64,000 nt of DNA from contig JAJPEU010000007.1 of NCBI GenBank assembly GCA_021166685.1, positions 1 through 64,000 of the forward strand, given 5' to 3'. Made by a program: the position numbers and the translations under genes. Positions 58,255 to 64,000 of this stretch are shown here, piece by piece. How positions within the stretch are numbered: the first letter of the stretch is position 1; each line of letters opens with the position of its first letter. Below the pieces are notes generated by a model. That model searched no databases and was not told where the DNA came from. It saw only the letters and a program-made list of their open reading frames with translations. This DNA comes from Sulfurovum sp. (GTDB lineage: Bacteria; Campylobacterota; Campylobacteria; Campylobacterales; Sulfurovaceae).

Positions 58255-58653
58255 ATGAATTGTTATGAAACACTGTTTGTAGTTAAACCTACGCTTACAG
58301 AAGAAGAGATTGCATCACAAATCACTAAAGTAAAAGATGTTCTTACTAAAGAAGGCGCTGAGCTTGTGGCTACTCAAGATATGGGCATGAGAAAACTTGC
58401 TTATCCCGTTGAAAAAAATAACAGAGGGTACTATACTGTTCTTTACTTTAAAGCAGCAGGTGCAGTCATCCAAGAGCTTGAAAGAAATCTTAGAAACAAT
58501 GAAGACATCATCAAGTTTTTGACCGTAAAATATACCAAACAAAGAGAAGTGGCACAATTTGACAAACTTGCAGCAGCAGCAAACAGAGGCGTAAGCCAAT
58601 CAGCAAAAGTTGAAGAAGCGGCTAAAGTTCAAGAAGAAGCAAAAGAAGCGTAA
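58255..58653 (+). CDS. rpsF: 30S ribosomal protein S6
   Basis: The 132-residue protein starts with YETLFVVKPTLTEEEI and has DMGMRKLAYPVEKNNRGYYTVLYF, the S6 core that dimerises with S18 on the small subunit. A Lys/Glu/Ala-rich tail (from about 108) is longer than in many species. AAAAGGAAATAC precedes the ATG. First gene of rpsF-ssb-rpsR. Confidence 0.97.
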   Translation: MNCYETLFVVKPTLTEEEIASQITKVKDVLTKEGAELVATQDMGMRKLAYPVEKNNRGYYTVLYFKAAGAVIQELERNLRNNEDIIKFLTVKYTKQREVAQFDKLAAAANRGVSQSAKVEEAAKVQEEAKEA

Positions 58654-58674
58654 TCGCACTTTAGGAGCACCCTT

Positions 58675-59175
58675 ATGTACAACAAAGTTATTTTAGCAGG
58701 AAACCTTACCAGAGATATAGAAATCAGGTACACTCAAGGCGGTTCGGCTATTGGAAGCACAGGCGTTGCGGTCAGTAGAAAATTCAAATCGCAAACAGGA
58801 GAACAAAAAGAAGAGGTTACTTTTGTTGATCTTACTTTTTTCGGAAGAACTGCCGAAATAGCCAATCAGTACCTCCATAAGGGAAGCAAAGTTTTAGTAG
58901 ATGGAAGATTGAAGCTTGACCAGTGGACAGCTCAGGACGGTTCAAAAAGAAGCAAACATTCTGTGATCGTTGAAAACCTGCAAATGATAGGCGGCAAAGA
59001 CGATACACAGACAAATGGCGGATACGGAAGCAACGGATACGACAGCACCGAATCAGAAGAATTCTATGCTGCACCAACGACTCCGTCGGCACCGAAACCT
59101 CAAGCTGCTCCAAGACAAGAATCTGTATCCAACATCCCGGAAATCGACATCAGTGAAGATGAAATACCGTTTTAG
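58675..59175 (+). CDS. ssb: Single-stranded DNA-binding protein
   Basis: The 166-residue protein has an OB fold (1-105; NKVILAGNLTRDIEIRYT, VDLTFFGRTAEIANQYL, KLDQWTAQDGSKRSKHSV), a flexible Gly/Ser/Pro linker and the acidic protein-interaction tip DISEDEIPF. It coats single-stranded DNA during replication and recombination and recruits partners by the tip. It sits between rpsF and rpsR as in most bacteria. Confidence 0.97.
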   Translation: MYNKVILAGNLTRDIEIRYTQGGSAIGSTGVAVSRKFKSQTGEQKEEVTFVDLTFFGRTAEIANQYLHKGSKVLVDGRLKLDQWTAQDGSKRSKHSVIVENLQMIGGKDDTQTNGGYGSNGYDSTESEEFYAAPTTPSAPKPQAAPRQESVSNIPEIDISEDEIPF

Positions 59176-59184
59176 GAGAACACC

Positions 59185-59448
59185 ATGCAAGAAAGAAGAA
59201 AATTCAAGAAAAGATTTTGCAAATATTGTGAAGCAAAAATAGATTTGATTGATTATAAAGATATAGCTCAGCTTAAATTTTCACTCAGTGAAAGATTTAA
59301 AATCATGCCAAGAAGATTAACAGGCAACTGTAAACATCATCAAGAGATGGTAACTATTGCTATCAAAAGAGCGAGACAAACAGCGCTTATTCCTTATATC
59401 GTGGATAGAAAGAATGTAGTTGAATCTCCGCTTGATATGATCAAATAA
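59185..59448 (+). CDS. rpsR: 30S ribosomal protein S18
   Basis: The 87-residue protein shows [18 protein letters not shown], with a Cys pair, and [17 protein letters not shown]. The C-terminus [14 protein letters not shown] is typical. It binds S6 on the 30S platform. AGGAGAACACC lies just upstream, 9 nt after ssb. Confidence 0.97.
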   Translation: MQERRKFKKRFCKYCEAKIDLIDYKDIAQLKFSLSERFKIMPRRLTGNCKHHQEMVTIAIKRARQTALIPYIVDRKNVVESPLDMIK

Positions 59449-59458
59449 ATGACGCTCG

Positions 59459-59491
59459 GAAACATTTTCCGTCACAGATGGAAAATGTTTC
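59459..59491. terminator. Strong hairpin terminator between rpsR and the methyltransferase gene
   Basis: GAAACATTTTCC (59459-59470) and GGAAAATGTTTC (59480-59491) form a perfect 12-bp stem with a 9-nt loop, between two convergent genes. AT-rich sequence follows on both sides, so it may serve both strands. Confidence 0.7.
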
Positions 59492-59514
59492 TATAAAAAT
59501 ATATTTAAATTTTT

Positions 59515-60255
59515 TTACTGCTTATTTTTTTCAAAAACAAGAAATTTCTTATCTGCTCTATCCATTTCATACAAAGTTACCAAATCACTGCTTACCAGCT
59601 TTAGGCCGCTTAGCTTAATGATCTCATCGACTGTATGATAATATTGCCTAATCGTCTCTTGGGACTTTTTGAAATGCGCACCCTCTTTTTCAAAAAGAGT
59701 AAATTCGGATACATATTCATTTGCTTCAAAATCACTGTCTATGGTTAAAAATCTCTCTTTGTCATCAACGACATAAGAACCTACTGCCACATCTTTAAAT
59801 CCATACAGTGTGTTGATATCGCAAAGAAAAAAACCACCCTCATTGAGGTGCGTAGAGACACAAGCTAAAAAACGTCCAAAAGAAGGTTTATCTAAGTAGT
59901 TTAGCATGTCAAATACGGCTGTGATAACATCATATTTGTCTTCAAGTTCACAAAGATCGATGCATGTTGCATCTATTCCTTTTTGGGAACTTTTTTGAAC
60001 CATCAAAGGACTAAGATCAATGCCCTTGGGTGCCATGATGCCCAAAGCCTCTTGCATCTGAAGCAAAAAATCGCCCGAACCGCATCCCACATCTAAAAGT
60101 GAATCAAAATTAACACTCGTTAGAAAAAGAAGATAGTGTGCATAAAGCCGGGGGGCCGCCTCTTTAACCCCCAAAAGATCTTCTACTTTGGCATAAAGAT
60201 CAAGCGAAGAAGCACTATTCTCCACGTCTTTGTACCACTTCTTTGATTTTTTCAT
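59515..60255 (-). CDS. Class I SAM-dependent methyltransferase
   Basis: The protein (about 246 residues from the ATG at 60255) has the SAM motif LLDVGCGSGDFLLQM, then GIDLSPLMVQKS and ITAVFDMLNYL, a class I methyltransferase of unknown substrate. The frame opens at 60285, but the ATG at 60255 shortens the overlap with hisG to 41 nt. The overlap and lack of a ribosome-binding site suggest coupling to hisG. Confidence 0.8.
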   Translation of the reverse strand: MKKSKKWYKDVENSASSLDLYAKVEDLLGVKEAAPRLYAHYLLFLTSVNFDSLLDVGCGSGDFLLQMQEALGIMAPKGIDLSPLMVQKSSQKGIDATCIDLCELEDKYDVITAVFDMLNYLDKPSFGRFLACVSTHLNEGGFFLCDINTLYGFKDVAVGSYVVDDKERFLTIDSDFEANEYVSEFTLFEKEGAHFKKSQETIRQYYHTVDEIIKLSGLKLVSSDLVTLYEMDRADKKFLVFEKNKQ

Positions 60256-60838
60256 ACAGGGAAAAAATCTCTTTTTTCTTTGCATAAAAACTATTTTTAT
60301 TAGAAATAAGGTGCGCCGAAGAGTCCATAATATCTTCTGCTACTTTCAATCCGTTTTCTTTCATTGTACTTCCGGTTTCCACAATATCCACAATGGCATC
60401 TGCAAGCCCGACCAACGGAGCAAGCTCAATAGAGCCGTAAAGCTTCACCACTTCTACTCCTACTGCTTTTTGAGCAAAATAGTTTTTAGTGATATTTTCC
60501 ATTTTCGTAGCAACTTTTATTTGAGGGCGCGACCAATCAAGTTTGTCTTCATTTTTGATTCCTATCGCTACTTTACATTTTCCCAAACGCATATCAAGAA
60601 GCTGGATGATATCCAATTCTTTTTCAACAATTACATCAAGTCCTACAACTCCCAAATCCGCTGCGCCATGTTCAACGTAGGTAGGCACATCTTGATTGCG
60701 TACGTTTAAAAAACGAAATCCGCCTCTCTCAAAAATAAGTTCTCTGCCTTCGAATTTAAATTCTCCGCCGAAAATCTCTGCAAAAATCTCCAATGTCTCT
60801 TCCGCTATTCTGCCCTTTGGCAACGCAATGGTTAGCAT
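60215..60838 (-). CDS. hisG: ATP phosphoribosyltransferase, short form
   Basis: The enzyme joins ATP and PRPP in the first step of histidine synthesis. MLTIALPKGRIAEETLEIF, VPTYVEHGAADLGVVGLDVI and DAIVDIVETGSTMKENGL are hallmarks. At about 207 residues it lacks the C-terminal regulatory domain of the long form (about 300 in E. coli and Campylobacter). Short HisG needs HisZ, which is not in this window. The start at 60838 follows AAGGATATAAAG. Confidence 0.93.
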   Translation of the reverse strand: MLTIALPKGRIAEETLEIFAEIFGGEFKFEGRELIFERGGFRFLNVRNQDVPTYVEHGAADLGVVGLDVIVEKELDIIQLLDMRLGKCKVAIGIKNEDKLDWSRPQIKVATKMENITKNYFAQKAVGVEVVKLYGSIELAPLVGLADAIVDIVETGSTMKENGLKVAEDIMDSSAHLISNKNSFYAKKKEIFSLYEKIKEVVQRRGE

Positions 60839-60898
60839 CTTTATATCCTTATGCAAATCAAACAATTTCATAGATAAGTTGCCTTGAAAGCATTCTAT

Positions 60899-61555
60899 TT
60901 ATTGTTTGTTGTTGTTTGTTGACTGCACATCAAGTGCATTTTGCATCCCTTTAAAAACCAAGGCTTCATCAAAAACAGCTTTTTCAAAAAATGAAGAAAG
61001 AACTTTTCCGTCACCTCCTGTTATATAAAGCGTTTTTCCTTGGCGGTGTTTATCTATGAGGGTTTTTATGGACGCGATTATACCATAGCTTATCCCATCT
61101 TTAGTTGTTAACGGAAGCTCATGCAGACTAACTGCGTTGTTTAATGAGACGTCCAAAACACCGGAGATAGATCTGTATGCTTGGAGATATGCATTAAGCC
61201 CCGGCAAAATAAATCCTCCCATGTACTTCCCTTTCTCTATCACGTCCACCGTAATTGCCGAACCGGCATCAACAAAAATCCCCTCCCGATGACTCAAGCA
61301 GAGTGCTTTTCTGTCTACACCCATTGTTCTATAGGCTCCGGCAAGCTTCATTTTGATTGAAATATTGTGCCATGTCGGGATGCTGCTTATTTTTTCATTC
61401 AAAGCATGTTTGACACAAATGTAATAAATATTTTCCTGATGATACTTTGCTATAGCTTCCTTATGAGAGAGATGTATTACCGTTTTGCCGTCAAAGAGAT
61501 GAAAATAACTGTTTCCGATATCTGCCAAAAACATTTTCTGTTTGCATTTATACAT
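60899..61555 (-). CDS. coaX: Type III pantothenate kinase
   Basis: The protein phosphorylates pantothenate, first step of coenzyme A synthesis. FLADIGNSYFHLFDG is the ATP-binding phosphate-1 motif, GAYRTMGVDR the pantothenate-binding GxxxxxGxDR motif, VDAGSAITVDVI the phosphate-2 motif and GGFILPGLNAYLQAYR follows. The start at 61555 overlaps the upstream gene by 8 nt and gives 218 residues, near the Helicobacter length. Confidence 0.92.
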   Translation of the reverse strand: MYKCKQKMFLADIGNSYFHLFDGKTVIHLSHKEAIAKYHQENIYYICVKHALNEKISSIPTWHNISIKMKLAGAYRTMGVDRKALCLSHREGIFVDAGSAITVDVIEKGKYMGGFILPGLNAYLQAYRSISGVLDVSLNNAVSLHELPLTTKDGISYGIIASIKTLIDKHRQGKTLYITGGDGKVLSSFFEKAVFDEALVFKGMQNALDVQSTNNNKQ

Positions 61556-61880
61556 TTTCTTGCCAAACCTTCCAGCCGCATGCTTCAAGAAAAGCTTTTG
61601 CTTTTGAACACAAAGGCGCCTTAATAAAAATATTTTTTTTTGTTATCTTGCTGCCCAAATGACTTTCGAGTTTTTCATGCAAAAAAATCAGCGTTTGGGC
61701 TTCTTTTTGGATCACCCGGCTTTTTTTTTCCAAATACATCACCGCCGTATAATAGGTTTTTAAATCCACTCCCAAATAAATCTTTACGTGTTTACGTGAA
61801 TTAAGTGTTTTTGGACTGATCTCTTTGAGTGATTTGAAAATCATATTTTTCTTTTGTAAGCAATCGACTATTGTTTTCAT
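61548..61880 (-). CDS. Hypothetical protein between xer and coaX
   Basis: The 110-residue basic protein has no signal peptide or membrane helix. KIYLGVDLKTYYTAVMYLEKKSRV suggests an alpha/beta start; two cysteines lie near the C-terminus (APLCSKAKAFLEACGWKV). I do not recognise a family. It overlaps coaX by 8 nt and follows the recombinase gene by 18 nt, so it is probably co-transcribed with both. Confidence 0.6.
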   Translation of the reverse strand: MKTIVDCLQKKNMIFKSLKEISPKTLNSRKHVKIYLGVDLKTYYTAVMYLEKKSRVIQKEAQTLIFLHEKLESHLGSKITKKNIFIKAPLCSKAKAFLEACGWKVWQENV

Positions 61881-61898
61881 TTTGGTATCATAGCAAAA

Positions 61899-62714
61899 TT
61901 ACGCAAGGGGATGGAAGCTTCGCATCGTATCGGCAAGATTTTGTTTTTGAATATGCGTATAAATCTGTGTTGTTTCCAGAGAACTGTGTCCCAGCAGTTC
62001 TTGAACTACACGCAAATCTGCCCCTCCAATGATAAGTGATGTAGCAAAAGAGTGACGCAGGACATGCGGAGATACACCCAAATATTTTTTGACGATCTTA
62101 AAAGCAGAAATACGGCTCAATTGTTCTGATTTGTAGTTCAACCAAATATGGCTGTTGCTTAAATGCTGTGCCTGAAGATAGTTTTCCAAAGCACTTAAAG
62201 CAAGGGGCGCCAAAGGAACCATACGTTCTTTTTCTCCTTTGGCAAACCGAATCTTCAGCCAACCTTCGACAATATCACTGCGCTGTACACTTAATGCTTC
62301 AGAAATACGGCAACCGCTTGCATACAAAAAAAGAATCAATGCGTAATCCCTTAACCCCATAAGCGTACTTCTATCTATGTGTTCAACTGCTTCCAGTATT
62401 TCTTTATGATCTAAATATTTGGGAAGATTTTGAGATATTTTTGCCATAGGAATTTTGATAACTTCATGCGAAAAATTTTTAAGATGACAAAAATGAAAAA
62501 AAGTGTTAATGGCCGAAAGCTTACGATTGAGCGTACGCTTGTTTTCAAAAATAGCTAAAAATTTTAGAACGTCGGAGGTGTTCAGAGCCGTAAGGGATTT
62601 TTGAGCTTTCTCTTCGAGCTGTTTAAGATCGCCAAGATAAGAAGAAACCGTGAGTGCATCCAGCGCTTTTGTCACACCGATATATTCTTCAAAGGCTATA
62701 AGCAAATCACTCAT
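61899..62714 (-). CDS. Tyrosine recombinase, XerC/XerD-like
   Basis: The 271-residue recombinase has an N-terminal SAM-like core-binding domain (about 1-95) and a catalytic domain with Arg in ASGCRISEALSV, HVLRHSFAT (His-x-x-Arg), LLGHSSLETTQIYTH (His and nucleophile Tyr near 252). It would resolve chromosome dimers or act on an integrated element. Helicobacter and Campylobacter use the longer XerH (about 355 residues); this one has the size of XerC/XerD. No attachment site or element is seen nearby. Confidence 0.85.
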   Translation of the reverse strand: MSDLLIAFEEYIGVTKALDALTVSSYLGDLKQLEEKAQKSLTALNTSDVLKFLAIFENKRTLNRKLSAINTFFHFCHLKNFSHEVIKIPMAKISQNLPKYLDHKEILEAVEHIDRSTLMGLRDYALILFLYASGCRISEALSVQRSDIVEGWLKIRFAKGEKERMVPLAPLALSALENYLQAQHLSNSHIWLNYKSEQLSRISAFKIVKKYLGVSPHVLRHSFATSLIIGGADLRVVQELLGHSSLETTQIYTHIQKQNLADTMRSFHPLA

Positions 62715-62781
62715 ACTGCATCCATGACCGCTTGAAACATTTTTTGGCTCACCTCTTTAAAAAAGTGAGCAAAAAATGATA

Positions 62782-63795
62782 TTAGTTATAACCCAATTTA
62801 GAAAGTTCAATCACATCGCCGTCTTTATAAAGTTTTTTGCCTGTGATAAAAGCAGGATCTTTTACGCTTCCAAGATCATAAATTTTATATTTTTTTAAAT
62901 CGCCGGAGAGTACGATCAATGAGCCTTGCTGGTCTAAAGCGTATACTTTACCGTCAAACGCTGCAGAAGCTGAAAAATGTGCAAATTTAAATTTGTTATG
63001 TGCGATTTCCTCTAAATTTGTATTGAATTTTTTTATTTCACCTTCTTTGGTGAAAAGATAAATATAGCCTTTGTCAACACTCACTTCCGAAATATTTGCA
63101 CGATACTCATTTTTGCCTTCCGTGTCCAATGTGATAAGTGTTTTTGGTGTAGCAGATACCATCGTATTGTCCATACGAGAGAGGTACATCACATTGTTAA
63201 ATGCCTTGGCGCTGCTTATATAAACAACTTTTGCATTCTCGGGGTCAGCAGGATTGACAATAATCAATTTACCGTCAAGCATAGGCATGACAGCAAGATT
63301 GTCTATAAACATAGGAGTTGCGGCTCTTGTATCTATAGCAAATGTCTCCTCAGAACGGCTTTCAAAGATTTTTTTGTTATTAGATATCTCATAAATACCA
63401 AATGCATTATTATTTAAAACATAGGTAATGATATCGTTTTGAATACCTGCAGAGACCACGGGAATGTGAAGCGCTATTGCGCGTACGGTTTCTTTGGTGT
63501 TTTTATCAATCACTTTTAATACACCTTCAGAATTCGCTGCCAAAGCATAAGAAGCACTTTCGCTTAAGTATCGATAATTTTCTCCCACGTCAATACCGCT
63601 AATTCCTTGCTTGCCGATATATTGACCATTTTTAAGCGTAGCGCCATCACGGCTCAGATCGACAATACTGCTTCCGAATGAATGTGAAACGTTTGATGCA
63701 GAAAACGTCTCTTTAGGCTCAAAATACTGTTTGCTTGTGCATCCGGAAAAAAAGAGTGCCGCTAACGACAGGGCAACAAGTGATATTTTTTTCAT
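62782..63795 (-). CDS. BamB-like beta-propeller lipoprotein
   Basis: The 337-residue lipoprotein has a signal peptide with lipobox (AALFFSGCTSK). It consists of repeating four-stranded units (YALAANSEGVLKVIDKNTKE, MLDGKLIIVNPAD, YIYLFTKEGEIKKFNTNLEE, YALDQQGSLIVLSGDLKK), like the PQQ-type propeller of BamB in outer-membrane protein assembly. The upstream gene resembles YfgM, which neighbours bamB in E. coli and supports the assignment. BamB identity remains tentative. Confidence 0.65.
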   Translation of the reverse strand: MKKISLVALSLAALFFSGCTSKQYFEPKETFSASNVSHSFGSSIVDLSRDGATLKNGQYIGKQGISGIDVGENYRYLSESASYALAANSEGVLKVIDKNTKETVRAIALHIPVVSAGIQNDIITYVLNNNAFGIYEISNNKKIFESRSEETFAIDTRAATPMFIDNLAVMPMLDGKLIIVNPADPENAKVVYISSAKAFNNVMYLSRMDNTMVSATPKTLITLDTEGKNEYRANISEVSVDKGYIYLFTKEGEIKKFNTNLEEIAHNKFKFAHFSASAAFDGKVYALDQQGSLIVLSGDLKKYKIYDLGSVKDPAFITGKKLYKDGDVIELSKLGYN

Positions 63796-64000
63796 TACTT
63801 TACCTTTATGATAGAATGTTTAAGGAGTGATGCAAATAATCCGATCGAGGAACGTTCATCAATGCTTTCCAGCTGCGTTCTGGCTTGTTTTGCATCTCCG
63901 GCTTTAATTGCAAGATAGGCAGATTCCAACAGAGCCATCTCTTTATATAATACCGAATCTGCACTTTCATTGGCCAATACTTTTTGCGCATACCTGCTTG
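63795..64000 (-). CDS. YfgM-like TPR protein, C-terminal part (runs off the window)
   Basis: An open minus-strand frame runs from the window edge to a stop at 63795, 1 nt overlapping the lipoprotein start. The roughly 67 visible residues are helical and Ala-rich (SRYAQKVLANESADSVLY, ALLESAYLAIKAGDAKQA), like tetratricopeptide repeats of the YfgM group. The true start lies outside the window. The gene order TPR protein then propeller lipoprotein matches yfgM-bamB. Confidence 0.6.
   Translation of the reverse strand, partial: SRYAQKVLANESADSVLYKEMALLESAYLAIKAGDAKQARTQLESIDERSSIGLFASLLKHSIIKVK

Noticed and set aside
62740-62776. Hairpin GGCTCAC/GTGAGC flanked by T6 and A6
   Set aside because: The T-run precedes the 5' arm and the A-run follows the 3' arm in plus orientation, the reverse of a terminator on either strand. 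I therefore did not call a terminator.

Overview
The window looks like a chromosomal segment from a free-living member of the Campylobacterota (formerly Epsilonproteobacteria), in the range of Sulfurovum or Sulfurimonas. The evidence is gene content and order. There is a lysC-hobA-holB-folP block with rppH (HobA is restricted to this phylum), a rnr-holA-rpsF-ssb-rpsR block, a ligA-tlyA-ribF-cmoA block, and a glyA-DUF1882-SPOR-trpE-aroE block; these match the gene order I remember from Helicobacter and Campylobacter. The ArsRS-like two-component pair and the homopolymeric G tracts also fit. The genus is an inference. I saw no rRNA, tRNA, CRISPR array, prophage or intact insertion sequence.

Layout. 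1-7208 is an accessory surface region. It has an AT-rich gene remnant, a bacterial Ig-like protein whose signal peptide is cut off by an in-frame amber codon, and an overlapping 1869-residue exported protein with a lipase-like N-terminus, a Gly/Ser linker, cadherin-like repeats and LVIVD repeats. 7302-14902 carries glyA, a DUF1882 gene, rsuA (opposite strand), a SPOR protein, trpE, aroE and a two-component system whose regulator contains a G8 tract. 14912-25381 is a long minus-strand housekeeping stretch: class II DAHP synthase, cmoA, ribF, tlyA, ligA, a DUF218 protein, folP, holB, hobA, lysC and rppH. 25474-31772 is on the plus strand: hemW, tatB, tatC, a candidate 30-codon gene, queA, an NlpC/P60-SPOR lipoprotein, a SEC-C protein, a lipoprotein and ruvX. 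31813-41434 is an export region on the minus strand: a MacA/MacB-type ABC exporter, an MFS transporter, and an RND pump with its own adaptor and TolC-like channel.

41497-48683 has a NagZ-like glycosidase, a divergent intergenic region with two tandem structured repeats, a thioredoxin-fold protein, dprA, an L,D-transpeptidase, a DASS transporter, a divergent polysaccharide deacetylase and a hemerythrin-like protein. Reciprocal fragments of dprA and of the DASS gene on either side of the transpeptidase gene record an old tandem duplication. 48860-56613 has an ELWxxDGT-repeat lipoprotein, ilvC, an NfeD/stomatin pair, an M15 peptidase, htpX and an RNase R homologue. 57068-64000 has holA, rpsF-ssb-rpsR, then on the minus strand a methyltransferase, hisG, coaX, an unknown gene, a Xer-type recombinase, a BamB-like lipoprotein and a partial YfgM-like TPR protein.

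The most interesting candidate is the pair of roughly 100-nt repeats at 42684-42785 and 42891-42990. Each has a 14-bp closing stem that begins about where a transcript would start, and an inner hairpin presenting an identical C/U-rich loop (CTCCTCCTTAT) complementary to Shine-Dalgarno sequences. The one difference within the closing stem keeps pairing only in plus-strand RNA. They look like twin anti-Shine-Dalgarno small RNAs, analogous in design to the tandem 'cuckoo' RNAs of alphaproteobacteria.
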